Positions 1 to 12,700 of a stretch of 64,000 nucleotides of DNA are shown piece by piece. The stretch spans positions 14,155,555 to 14,219,554 of the forward strand of contig OY756963.1 in NCBI GenBank assembly GCA_963580455.1, in the 5' to 3' direction. The translations under genes and the position numbers were made by a program. The notes beneath the pieces were generated by a model, which was not told the DNA's origin, did not search any database, and was given only the letters and a program-made list of their open reading frames with translations. Each line of letters begins with the position of its first letter. The first letter of the stretch is position 1. The stretch comes from Euonymus europaeus (lineage: Eukaryota; Streptophyta; Magnoliopsida; Celastrales; Celastraceae).

Positions 1-1799
1 GTTGATCAACTTCAGACCATCAAAGTTGCTCGTTATACACTTTTTAATGTTCTTCTATGTCAAATTTTACGAGTATAACCTTCCTAGATTATTTCGATGA
101 CAAAACACAAACTTTCTATGACAAATTGACAAAGCCATTAAAAGATTTTCCAAAGAGAGAGTCGAGCAACATCGGACCATCAAAGTTGCTCGGTGTACAC
201 TTTTTAAAGTACTTCTATGTCAAATTTTACGAGTATAAGGTTCTTAGATTATTTCGATGCCAAAACATTAACTTTCTATGAAAAATGGACAAAACCTTAA
301 AAACTCCTCCATTGAGAGAGTTGAGCAACTTCAGACATTCAAAGTTGTTCGGTGTACACTTTTTATTGTTCTACTAAGTCAAATTTCATGAGTATATGCT
401 TCCAAGATTATTTCGATGCGAAGACATTAACTTTCTATGACAAATTGACAAAACCATTAAAAGCTCCTCCATAGAGAGAGTAGAGCAACTTCATACCATA
501 AAAGGTGCTCGGTATACACTTTTTAATGTTCTTCTATGTCAGATTTTACGAGTATAAGCTTCCTAGATTATTTCGAGGACAAAACACTAACTTTCTATGA
601 AAAATGGACAAAACCGTCAAAAGCCCCTCCATAGAGAGAGTTGATCAACTTCGGACCATCAAAGTTGCTCGTTGTACACTTTTTAATGTTCTTCTATGTC
701 AAATTTTACTAGTATAAGCTTCCTAGATTATTTCGATGAAAAAACACTAACTTTCTATGACAAATGGACAAAGCCATTAAAAGCTTTTCCAAAGAGAGAG
801 TCGAGCAACTTCGGACTATCAAAGTTGCTCGGTGTTAACTTTTTAAAGTTCTTCTATGTAAAATTTTATGAGTATAAGCTTCCTAGATTATTTCGATGAC
901 AAAACACTAACTTTCTTTGACAAATGTACAAAACCGCTAAAAGCTCCTCCATAGAGAGAATTGACCAACTTCGGACCATCATAAGTTGCTCGATGTACAC
1001 TTTTTAAAATTTTCTTATGTCAAATTTTACGAGTATAAGCTTCCTAGATTATTTCGATGACAAAACACTAACTTTCTATGACAAATGGACAAAGCCGTTA
1101 AAAGCTCCTCCATAGAGAGAGTCGAGCAAGTTCGGACCATCAAAGTTGCTCGGTGTACACTTTTTAAAGTTCTTCTATGTCAAATTTTACGAGTATAAGC
1201 TTTCTAGATTTTTCGATGACAAAACACTAACTTTCTATGACAAATGGACAAAGCCGTTAAGAGCACCTCCATAGAGAGAGTTGAGAAACTTCGGACAATC
1301 AAAGTTGCTCGGTTTGCAATTTTTATTGTTCTACTAAGTCAAATTTCACGAGTATATGCTTTTAAGATTATTTCGATGCGAAAACATTAACTTTCTATGA
1401 CAAATGGACAAAACCGTTAAAAGCTCCTCCATAGAGAGAGTTGAGCAACTTCGGACCTTCAAAGTTGCTCGGTGTACACTTTTTAATGTTCTTCTATGTC
1501 AGATTTTACGAGTATAAGCTTCCTAGATTATTTCGAGGACAAAACACTAACTTTCTTTGACAAATGGACAAAACCGTTAAAAGCTTCTCCATAGAGAGAG
1601 TCGAGCAACTTCGGACCATCAAAGTTGGTCGGTGTACACATTTTAATGTTCTTCTATGTCAAATTTTACGAGTATAAGCTTGCTAGATTATTTCGATGAC
1701 AAAACACTAACTTTCTATGACAAATGGACAAAGCCGTTAAAAGCTCCTCCAGAGAGAGAGTCGAGCAACTTCGGAGAATCAAAGTTGCTCGGTGTACAC

Positions 1800-2118
1800 T
1801 TTTTAAAGTTCTTCAATGTCAAATTTTACGAGTATAAGCTTCCTAGATTTTTCGATGACAAAACACTAACTTTCTATGACAAAAGGACAAAATCGTTAAG
1901 AACTCCTCCATAGAGAGAGTTGAGAAACTTCGGACAATCAAAGTTGCTCGGTTTGCACTTTTTAAAGTTCTTCAATGTCAAATTTTACGAGTATAAGCTT
2001 CCTAGATTTTTCGATGACAAAACACTAACTTTCTATGACAAAAGGACAAAATCGTTAAGAACTCCTCCATAGAGAGAGTTGAGAAACTTCGGACAATCAA
2101 AGTTGCTCGGTTTGCACT
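1800..2118. repeat. Single-monomer tandem duplication (~159 bp x 2)
   Basis: The monomer beginning with TTTAAAGTTCTTCAATGTC near 1,801 is followed directly by a second copy near 1,960. Both share the private variants ACAAAAGGACAAAATCG, AAGAACTCC and GGTTTGCAC. I saw no difference between the two copies over one full period. This extra monomer explains why neighbouring 4-mer markers are about 798 bp apart here instead of about 639 bp. Confidence 0.8.
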
Positions 2119-2400
2119 TTTTATTGTTCTACTAAGTCAAATTTTACGAGTATATGCTTCCAAGATTATTTCGATGCGAAAACATTAACTTTCTATGACA
2201 TATGGACAAAACCGTTAAAAGCTCCTCCATAGAGAGAGTTGAGCAACTTCGGACCATCAAAGTTGCTCGGTGTACACTTTTTAATGTTCTTCTATGTCAG
2301 ATTTTACGAGTATAGGCTTCCTAGATTATTTCGAGGACCAAACACTAACTTTCTTTGACAAATGGACAAAACCGTTAAAAGCTTCTCCATAGAGAGAGTC

Positions 2401-4957
2401 GAGCAACTTCGGACCATCAAAGTTGGTCGGTGTACACATTTTAATGTTCTTCGATGTCAAATTTTACGAGTATAAGCTTGCTAGATTATTTCGATGACAA
2501 AACACTAACTTTCTATGACAAATGGACAAAGCCGTTAAAAGCTCCTCCACAGAGAGAGTCGAGCAACTTCGGAGAATCAAAGTTGCTCGGTGTACACTTT
2601 TTAAAGTTCTTCAATGTCAAATTTTACGAGTATAAGCTTCCTAGATTTTTCGATGACAAAACATTAACTTTCTATGACAAATGGACAAAGTCGTTAAGAA
2701 CTCCCCCATAGAGAGAGTTGAGAAACTTCGGACAATCAAAGTTGCTCGGTTTGCACTTTTTATTGTTCTACTAAGTCAAATTTTACGAGTATATGCTTCC
2801 AAGATTATTTCGATGCGAAAACATTAACTTTCTATGACATATGGACAAAACCGTTAAAAGCTCCTCCATAGAGAGAGTTGAGCAACTTCGGACCATCAAA
2901 GTTGCTCGGTGTACACTTTTTAATGTTCTTCTATGTCAGATTTTACGAGTATAAGCTTCCTATATTATTTCGAGCACAAAACACTAACTTTCTATGACAA
3001 ATGGACAAAACCGTTAAAAGCTCCTCCATATAGAGAGTTGAGCAACTTCAGACCATCATAAGTTGCTTGGTGTAAACTTTTTAAAATTCTTCTATGTCAA
3101 ATTTTACGAGCATAAGCTTCCTAGATTATTTCGATGAAAAAACACTAACTTTCTATGACAAATGGACAAAGCCGTTAAAAGCTCCTCCATAGAAAGAGTC
3201 GAGCAACTTCGGAGAATCAAAGTTGCTCGGTGTACACTTTTTAAAGTTCTTCAATGTCAAATTTTACGAGTATAAGCTTCCTAGTTTTTTCGATGACAAA
3301 ACACTAACTTTCTATGACAGATGGACAAAGTCGTTAAGAGCTCCTCCATAGAGAGAGTTGAGAAACATCGGACAATCAAAGTTGCTCGGTGTGCACTTTT
3401 TATTGTTCTACTAAGTCAAATTTTACGAGTACATGCTTCCAAGATTATTTCGATGCGAAAACATTAACTTTCTATGACAAATGGACAAAACCGTTAAAAG
3501 CTCCTCCATAGAGAGAGTTGATCAACTTCTGACCATCAAAGTTTCTCGGTGTACACTTTTTAATGTTCTTCTATGTCAGATTTTACGAGTATAAGCTTCC
3601 TAGATTATTTCGAGGAGAAAACACTAACTTTCTATGACATATGGACAAAACCATTAAAAGCTCCTCCATAGAGAGAGTCGAGCAACTTCGGACCATCAAA
3701 GTTGGTCGGTGTACACATTTTAATGTTCTTCTATGTCAAATTTTACGAGTATAAGCTTGCTAGATTATTTCGATGAAAAAACACTAACTTTCTATGACAA
3801 ATGGACAAAGCCGTTAAAAGCTCCTCCACAGAGAGAGTCGAGCAACTTCGGAGAATCAAAGTTGCTCGGTGTACACTTTTTAAAGTTCTTCAATGTCAAA
3901 TTTTACGAGTATAAGCTTCCTAGATTTTTCGATGACAAAACACTAACTTTCTATGACAAATGGACAAAGTCGTTAAGAACTCCTCCATAGAGAGAGTTGA
4001 GAAACTTCGGACAATCAAAGTTGCTCGGTTTGCACTTTTTATTGTTCTACTAAGTCAAATTTTACGAGTATATGCTTCCAAGATTATTTCGATGCGAAAA
4101 CATTAACTTTCTATGACATATGGACAAAACCGTTAAAAGCTCCTCCATAGAGAGAGTTGAGCAACTTCGGACCATCAAAGTTGCTCGGTGTACACTTTTT
4201 AATGTTCTTCTATGTCAGATTTTACGAGTATAAGCTTCCTACATTATTTCGAGGACAAAACACTAACTTTCTATGACAAATGGACAAAACCGTTAAAAGC
4301 TCCTCCATATAGAGAGTTGAGCAACTTCAGACCATCATAAGTTGCTTGGTGTAAACTTTTTAAAATTCTTCTATGTCAAATTTTACGAGCATAAGCTTCC
4401 TAAATTATTTCGATGAAAAAACACTAACTTTCTATGACAAATGGACAAAGCCGTTAAAAGCTCCTCCATAGAAAGAGTCGAGCAACTTCGGAGAATCAAA
4501 GTTGCTCGGTGTACACTTTTTAAAGTTCTTCAATGTCAAATTTTACGAGTATAAGCTTCCTAGTTTTTTCGATGACAAAACACTAACTTTCTATGACAGA
4601 TGGACAAAGTCGTTAAGAGCTCCTCCAAGAGAGAGTTGAGAAACATCGGACAATCAAAGTTGCTCGGTGTGCACTTTTTTTTGTTCTACTAAGTCAAATT
4701 TTACGAGTACATGCTTCCAAGATTATTTCGATGCGAAAACATTAACTTTCTATGACAAATGGACAAAACCGTTAAAAGCTCCTCCATAGAGAGAGTTGAT
4801 CAACTTCTGACCTTCAAAGTTTCTCGGTGTACACTTTTTAATTTTCTTCTATGTCAGATTTTACGAGTATAAGCTTCCTAGATTATTTCGAGGAGAAAAC
4901 ACTAACTTTCTATGACATATGGACAAAACCATTAAAAGCTCCTCCATAGAGAGAGTC
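2401..4957. repeat. 8-mer higher-order repeat, two copies of ~1,279 bp
   Basis: A marker monomer with AAAGTTGGTCGGTGTACACATTT starts at 2,401, 3,680 and 4,958, giving spacings of 1,279 and 1,278 bp (8 monomers). Several private variants recur at the same offset, including TAAGCTTGCTAG, the shortened CTAGATTTTTCGATG and GATCAACTTCTGACC (near 3,517 and 4,796). The third copy loses the match after about 5,100. Inside the 8-mer, a GTCGAGCAACTTCGGAGAATC monomer recurs every 639-640 bp, so the 8-mer is two diverged 4-mers. Confidence 0.85.
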
Positions 4958-7900
4958 GAGCAACTTCGGACGATCAAAGTTGGTCGGTGTACACATTTTA
5001 ATGTTCTTCTATGTCAAATTTTACGAGTATAAGCTTCCTAGATTATTTCGATGACAAAACACTAACTTTCTATGACAAATGGACAAAGCCGTCAAAAGCT
5101 CCTCCGTAGAGAGAGTCGAGCAACTTCGGACCATCAAAGTTGCTCGGTCCACAATTTTTATTGTTCTTCTATGTTAAATTTTATGAGTATAAACTGCCTA
5201 GAATATTTCGATGCCAAAATCCAAAGTTTCCATGACAAATTGACAAAATTGTTAAAAGCTTCTCAATAGAAAGAGTTAAGCAACGTCGGACCATCAAAGT
5301 TGCTCGCTGTGCACTTTTTAATGTTCTTCTATGTCAAATTTTACGAGTATAAGCTTCGTAGATTATTTCGATGATAAAACACTAACTTTCTATGACAAAT
5401 GGACAAAGCAGTTAAAAGCTCATCCATAGAAAGAGTTGTGCAACTTCGGACCAGCAAAGTTGCAGGGTATACACTTTCTAATGTTCTTCTATGTCAAATT
5501 TTACGAGTATAAGCTTCCTAGATTATTTCGATGACAAAACACTAACTTTCTATGACAAATGGACAGAGCCGTTAAAAGCTCCTCCATAGAGAGAGTCGAG
5601 CAACTTCGGAGCATCAAAGTTGCTCGGTGTACACTGTTTAAAGTTCTTCTATGTCAAATTTTATGAGTATAGGCTTCCTAGATTATTTCGATGCCAAAAT
5701 CCCAAGATTCTATGACAAATGTACAAAATTGTTAAAACCTCCTCCATAGAGAGAGTTGAGCAACTTTGGACCATTAAAGTGGCTCGGTGTACACTTTTTA
5801 AAGTTCTTCTATGTCAAATTTTACGAGTATAAGCTTCCTAGATTATTTCGATGACAAAACACTTACTTTCTATGACAAATGGACAAAGCCGTTAAAGGCT
5901 CCTCCATAGAGAGAGTCGAGCAACTTCGAACCATTAAAGTTGCTCGGTGTACACTTTTTAAAGTTCTTTTATGTCAAATTTTACGAGTATAAGCTTCCTA
6001 AATTATTTCGTTGAAAAAACACTAACTTTCTATAACAAATAGACAAAGCCGTTAAAAGCTCCTCCATAGAGAGAGTTGAGAAACTTCGGACAATCAAAGT
6101 TGCTCAGTTTGCAATTTTTATTGTTCTACTAAGTCAAATTTCACGAGTATATGCTTCCAAGATTATTTCGATGCGAAAAAATTAACTTTCTATGACAAAT
6201 GGACAAAACCGTTAAAAGCTCCTCCATAGAGAGAGTTGAGCAACTTCATACCATAAACGTTGCTCGATGTACACTTTTTAATGTTCTTCTATGTCAGATT
6301 TTACGAGTATAAGCTTCCTAGATTATTTCGAGTACAAAACACTAACTTTCTATGACAAATGGTCGAAACTGTTAAAAGCCGCTCCATAGAGAGAGTTGAG
6401 CAACTTCGGACCATCAAAGTTGCTCGGTGTACACTTTCTAATGTTCTTCTATGTCAAATTTTACGAGTATAAGCTTCCTAGATTATTTCGATGACAAAAC
6501 ACTAACTTTCTATGACAAATGGACAAAACCGTTAAAAGCTCCTCCATAGAAAGAGTCGAGCAACTTCGGACCATCAAAGTTGCTCGGTGTACACTTTTTA
6601 AAGTTCTTCTATGTCAAATTTTATGAGTATAAGCTTCCTAGGTTATTTCGACGCCAAAATCCCATGTTTCTATGACAAATGGATAAAATTGTTAAAAGCT
6701 CCTCCATAGAGAGAGTTGAGCAACTTTGGACCATCAAAGTGGCTTGGTGTACACCTTTTATTGTTCTTCTATGTCAAATTTTATGAGTATAAGCTTCCTA
6801 GATTATTTCGATGCCAAAATCTCAAGTTTCTATGAAAAATGGATAAAATTGTTAAAATCTCCTCCATAGAGAGAATTGAGCAATTTCAGACCATCAAAGT
6901 TGCTCGGTGTACACTTTTTAAAGTTCTTCTATGTCAAATTTTACGAGTATAAGCTTCCTAGATTATTTCGATGGCAAAACACTAACTTTCTATGACAAAT
7001 GGACAAAGTCGTTAAAAGCTCCTCCATAGAGAGAGTCGAGCAACTTCGGACCATTAAAGTTCTTCGGTGTACACTTTTTTAAAGTTCTTCAATGTCAAAT
7101 TTTACTAGTATAAGCTTCCTAGAATATTTCGATGACAAAACACTAACTTTCTATGACAAATGGACAAAACCATTAAAAGCCCCTCCATAGAGAGAGTTGA
7201 GAAATTCGGACAATCAAAGTTGCTCGGTGTGCACTTTTTATTGTTCTACTAAGTCAAATTTCATGAGTATATGCTTCCAAGATTATTTCGATGCAAAAAC
7301 ATTAACTTTCTATGACAAATGGACAAAACCGTTAAAAGCTCCTCCATAGAGAGAGTTGAGCAACTTCACACCATAAAGGTTGCTCGGTGTACACTTTTTA
7401 ATGTTCTTCTATGTCAAATTTTATGAGTATAAGCTTCTTAGATTATTTCGACGACAAAAAACTAACTTTCTATGAGAAATGGATAAAATTTTTAAAAGCT
7501 CCTCCATAGAGAGAGTTGAGCAACTTCGGACCATCTAAGTTGCTCGGTGTACATTTTTTAATGTTTTTCTATGTCAAATTTTACGAGTATAAGCTTCCTA
7601 GATTATTTGGATGACAAAACACTAACTTTCTATGACAAATGGATAAAACCGTTAAAAGTTCCTCCATAGAGAGAGTTGAGCACTTCGGACCATCAAAGTT
7701 GCTCGGTGTACACTTTTTAATGTTCTTCTTTGTAAAATTTGACGAGTATAAGCTTCCTAGATTATTTCGATGACAAAACACAAACTTTCTATGACAAATG
7801 GACAAAGCCATTAAAAGCTCCTCCATAGAGAGAGTTGAGCAACTTCGGACAATCAAAGTTGCTCGGTGTGCACTTTTTAATGTTTTTCTATGTCAAATTT

Positions 7901-9758
7901 TACGAGTATAAGCTTATTAGATTTATTTCGATGACAAAACACTAACTTTCTATAACAAATGGACAGTGTCGTTAAAAGCTACCCCATAGAGAGGGTTGAG
8001 CAACTTCGGACTATCAACGTTGCTCGTTGCACACTTTTTATTGTTCTTCTATGTCAAATTTTATGAGTATAAGCTTACTCGATTATTTCGATGCAAAAAT
8101 CCAAAGTTTCTATGACAAATGGACAAAATTGTTAAAAAGCTCCTCCATAGAGAGATTTCAGCAACGTCGGACCTTCAAAGTTGCTCGCTGTGCAGTTTTT
8201 AATGTTCTTCTATGTCAAATTGAACGAGTATAAGGTTCTTAGATTATTTCGATGCCAAAACATTAACTTTCTATTACAAATGGACAAAACCGTTAAAAGC
8301 TCCCCCATTGAGAGAGTTGAGCAACTTCGGACCATCAGAGTTGCTCGATGTACACTTTTTATTGTTCTACTATGTCAAATTTCACGAGTATGAGCTTCCA
8401 ACATTATTTCGATGCAAAAACATTAACTTTCTATGACAAAGGGACAAAACCGTTAAAAGCTCCTCAGTAGAGAGAGTTGAACAACTTCAGACTATTAAAG
8501 TTGCTCGGTGTACACTTTTTATTGTTCTACCAAGTCAAATTTCACGAGTATAAGCTTCCTAGATTATTTCGAGGACAAAACACTAACTTTCTATGACAAA
8601 TGGACAAAACCGTTAAAAGCTCATCCATAGAGAGAGTTGATCAACTTCGGATTACCAAAGTTGCTCGTTGTACACTTTTTAATATTCTTCTATGTCAAAT
8701 TTTACGAGTATAAGCTTCCTTGATTATTTTGATGACAAAACACTAACTTTCTATGACAAATGGACAAAGCCATTAAAAGCATTTCGATAGAGAGAGTCGA
8801 GCAACTTCGGACCATCAAAGTAGCTCGGTGTACACTTTTTAATGTTCTTCTATGTCAAATTTTACGAGTATAAGCTTCCTAGATTATTTCGATGCCAAAA
8901 CATTAACTTTCTATGACAAATAGACAAAACCGTTAAAAGTTCCTCCATAGAGATAGTTGAGCAACTTCGGACCATCAAAGTTGCTCGGTGTACACTTTTT
9001 AATGTTCTTCTATGTCAAATTTTACGAGTATAAGCTTCCTAGATTATTTCGATGATAAAACACTAACTTTCAATGACAAATGGACATTGTCGTTAAAAGC
9101 TCCTCGATAGAGAGAGTTGAGCAACTTGGGACCGTCAAAGTTGCTCGGTGTACACTTTTTATTGTTCTTCTATGTCAAATTTTATGAGTATAAGCTTCCT
9201 AGATTATGTCGATGCCAAAATCCCAAGTTTCTATGACAAATGAACAAAATTGTTAAAAGCTCCTCCATAGAAAGCGTTGAGCAACTTCGGACCATCGAAG
9301 TTGCTCGGTGTACACTTTTTAATATTCTTTTATGTCAAATTTTTCGAGTATAAGCTTCCTAGATTATTTCGATGCCTAAACGTTAACTTTCTATGACAAA
9401 TAGACAAAACCATTAAAAGTTCCTCCATAGAGAGAGTTGAGCAACTTCGGACCATCGAAGTTGCTCGGTGTACACTTTTTAATGTTCTTCTATGTCAAAT
9501 TTTACGAGTATAAGCTTCCTAGATTATTTCGATGATAAAACACTAACTTTCTATGACAAATGGACAGTGTCGTTAAAAGCTTCTCCATAGAGAGAGTTGA
9601 GCAACTTGGGACCGTCAAAGTTACTCGGTATACACTTTTTATTGTTCTTCTATGTCAAATTTTATGAGTATAAGCTTCATAGATTATTTCGATGCCAAAA
9701 TCTAAAGTTTCTATGACAAATGAACAAAATTGTTAAAAGCTCCTCCATAGAGAGAGTC

Positions 9759-12700
9759 GAGCAACTTCGAACCGTCAAAGTTGCTCGGTCTACAATTTTT
9801 ATTGTTCTTCTATATTAAATTTTATGAGTATAAACTTCCTAGAATATATTTCGAAGCCAAAATCCAAAGTTTCCATGACAAATAGACAAAATTGTTAAAA
9901 GCTCCTCCATAGAGAGAGTTAAGCAACGTCAGACCATCAAAGTTGCTCGGTGTGTACTTTTGAATGTTCTTCTATGTCAGATTTTACGAGTATAAGCTTC
10001 CTAGATTATTTCGAGGACAAAACACTAACTTTCTGTGACAAATGGACAAAACCGTTAAAAGCTCCTCCATAGAGAGAGTTGAGCAACTTCGGACCATCAA
10101 AGTTGCTCGGTGTACACTTTTTAATGTTCTTCTATGTCAAATTTTAAGAGTATAAGCTTCCTAGATTATTTCGATGATAAAACACTAACTTTCTATGACA
10201 AATGGACAGTGTCGTTAAAAGCTCCTCCATAGAGAGAGTCGAGCAACTTCGGACCGTCAAAGTTGCTCGGTCTACAATTTTTATTGTTCTTCTATATTAA
10301 ATTTTATTAGTATAAACTTCCTAGAATATTTCGATGCCAAAATCCAAAGTTTCTATGGCAAATAGACAAAATTGTTAAAAGCTCCTCCATAGAGAGAGTT
10401 AAGCAACGTCGGACCATCAAAGTTGCTCGGTGTGCACTTTTGAATGTTCTTCTATGTCAGATTTTACGAGTATATTCTTCCTAGATTATTTTGAGGACAA
10501 AACACTAACTTTCTGTGACAAATGGACAAAACCGTTAAAAGCTCCTCCATAGAGAGAGTTGAGCAACTTCGGACCATCAAAGTTGCTCGGTGTACACTTT
10601 CTAATGTTCTTCCATGTCAAATTTTATAAGTATAAGCTTCCTAGATTATTTCGACGACAAAACACTAACTTTCTATGACAAATAGATAAAATTATTAAAA
10701 GCTCCTCCATAGAGAGAGTTGAGCAACTTCGGACCATCAAGGTTGCTCGGTGTACACTTTTTAATGTTCTTTTTTGTCAAATTTTAATTTTACGAGTATA
10801 AGCTTCCTAGATTATTTCGATGATAAAACACTAACTTTCTATGACAAATGGACAGTGTCGTTAAAAGCTTCTCCATAGAGAGAGTTGAGCAACTTGGGAC
10901 CGTCAAAGTTGCTCGGTATACACTTTTTATTGTTCATCTATGTCAAATTTTATGAGTATAAGGTTCCTAGATTATTTCGATGCCAAAATCCCAAGTTTCT
11001 ATGACAAATGAACAAAATTGTTAAAAGCTCCTCCATAGAGAGAGTCGAGCAACTTCGAACCGTCAAAGTTGCTCGGTCTACAATTTTTATTGTTCTTCTA
11101 TATTAAATTTTATGAGTATAAACTTCCTAGAATATATTTCGAAGCCAAAATCCAAAGTTTCCATGACAAATAGACAAAATTGTTAAAAGCTCCTCCATAG
11201 AGAGAGTTAAGCAACGTCGAACCATCAAAGTTGCTCGGTGTGCACTTTTGAATGTTCTTCTATGTCAGTTTTACGAGTATAAGCTTCCTAGATTATTTCG
11301 AGGACAAAACACTAACTTTCTGTGACAAATGGACAAAACCGTTAAAAGCTCCTCCATAGAGAGAGTGGAGCAACTTCGGGCCATCAAAGTTGCTCGATGT
11401 ACACTTTTTAATGTTCTTCCATGTCAAATTTTAAGAGTATAAGCTTCGTAGATTATTTCGATGATAAAACACTAACTTTCTATGACAAATGGACAGTGTC
11501 GTTAAAAGCTCCTCCATATAGAGAGTCGAGCAACTTCGGACTGTCAAAGTTGTTCGGTCTACAATTTTTATTGTTCTTCTATATTAAATTTTATTAGTAT
11601 AAACTTCCTAGAATATTTCGATGCCAAAATCCAAAGTTTCCATGGCAAATAGACAAAATTGTTAAAAGCTCCTCCATAGAGAGAGTTAAGCAACGTCGGA
11701 CCATCAAAGTTGCTCGGTGTGCACTTTTGAATGTTCTTCTATGTCAGATTTTACGAGTATATGCTTCCTAGATTATTTCGAGGACAAAACACTAACTTTC
11801 TGTGACAAATGGACAAAACCGTTAAAAACTCCTCCATAGAGAGAGTTGAGCAACTTCGGACCATCAAAGTTGCTCGGTGTACACTTTCTATTGTTCTTCC
11901 ATGTCAAATTTTATGAGTATAAGCTTCCTAGATTATTTCGACGACAAAACACTTACTTTCTATGACAAATAGATAAAATTATTAAAAGCTCCTCCATAGA
12001 GAGAGTTGAGCAACTTCGGACCATCAAGGTTGCTCGGTGTACACTTTTTAATGTTCTTTTTTGTCAAATTTTAATTACGAGTATAACCTTCCTAGATTAT
12101 TTCGATTATAAAACACTAACTTTCTAAGACAAATGGACAGTGTCGTTAAAAGCTCCTCCATAGAGAGAGTTGAGCAACTTGGGACCGTCAAAGTTGCTCG
12201 GTGTACACTTTTTATTGTTCTTCTATGTCAAATTTTATGAGTATAAGCTTCCTAGATTATTTCGATGCCAAAATCCCAAGTTTCTATGACAAATGAACAA
12301 AATTGTTAAAAGCTCCTCCATAGAGAGCGTTGAGCAACTTCGGACCATCAAAGTTGCTCGGTGTACACTTTCTAATGTTCTTCCATGTCAAATTCTATGA
12401 GTATAAGCTTCGTAGATTAGTTTGACGGAAAAACACTAACTTTCTATGACAAATGGATAAAATTATTAAAAGCTCCTCCATAGAGAGAGTTGAGCAACTT
12501 CGGACCATAAAAGTTGCTCGGTGTACAGTTTTTAATGTTCTTTTATGTCAAATTTTTCGAGTATAAGCTTCGTATATTATTTCGATGCCAAAACATTAAC
12601 TTTCTATGACAAATAGACAAAACCGTTAAAAGTTCCTCCATAGAGAGAGTTGAGCAACTTCGGACCATCAAAGTTGCTCGGTGTACACTTTTTAATGTTC

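Larger units (their letters stand above)
1..9758. repeat. Left, most heterogeneous part of the array
   Basis: Monomers here differ from each other more than elsewhere. Several subtypes alternate, for example GAGAAACTTCGGACAATC with TTGTTCTACTAAGTC, GTCGAGCAACTTCGGAGAATC with AAGTTCTTCAATGTC, and forms with ATCCCAAG in place of ACACTAAC. Apart from the 8-mer block at 2,401-4,957, I saw no long near-identical copies, which suggests older or less homogenised sequence. No gene is visible. Open frames such as those near 1,656, 2,454 and 3,733 are copies of one satellite reading frame. Confidence 0.8.
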
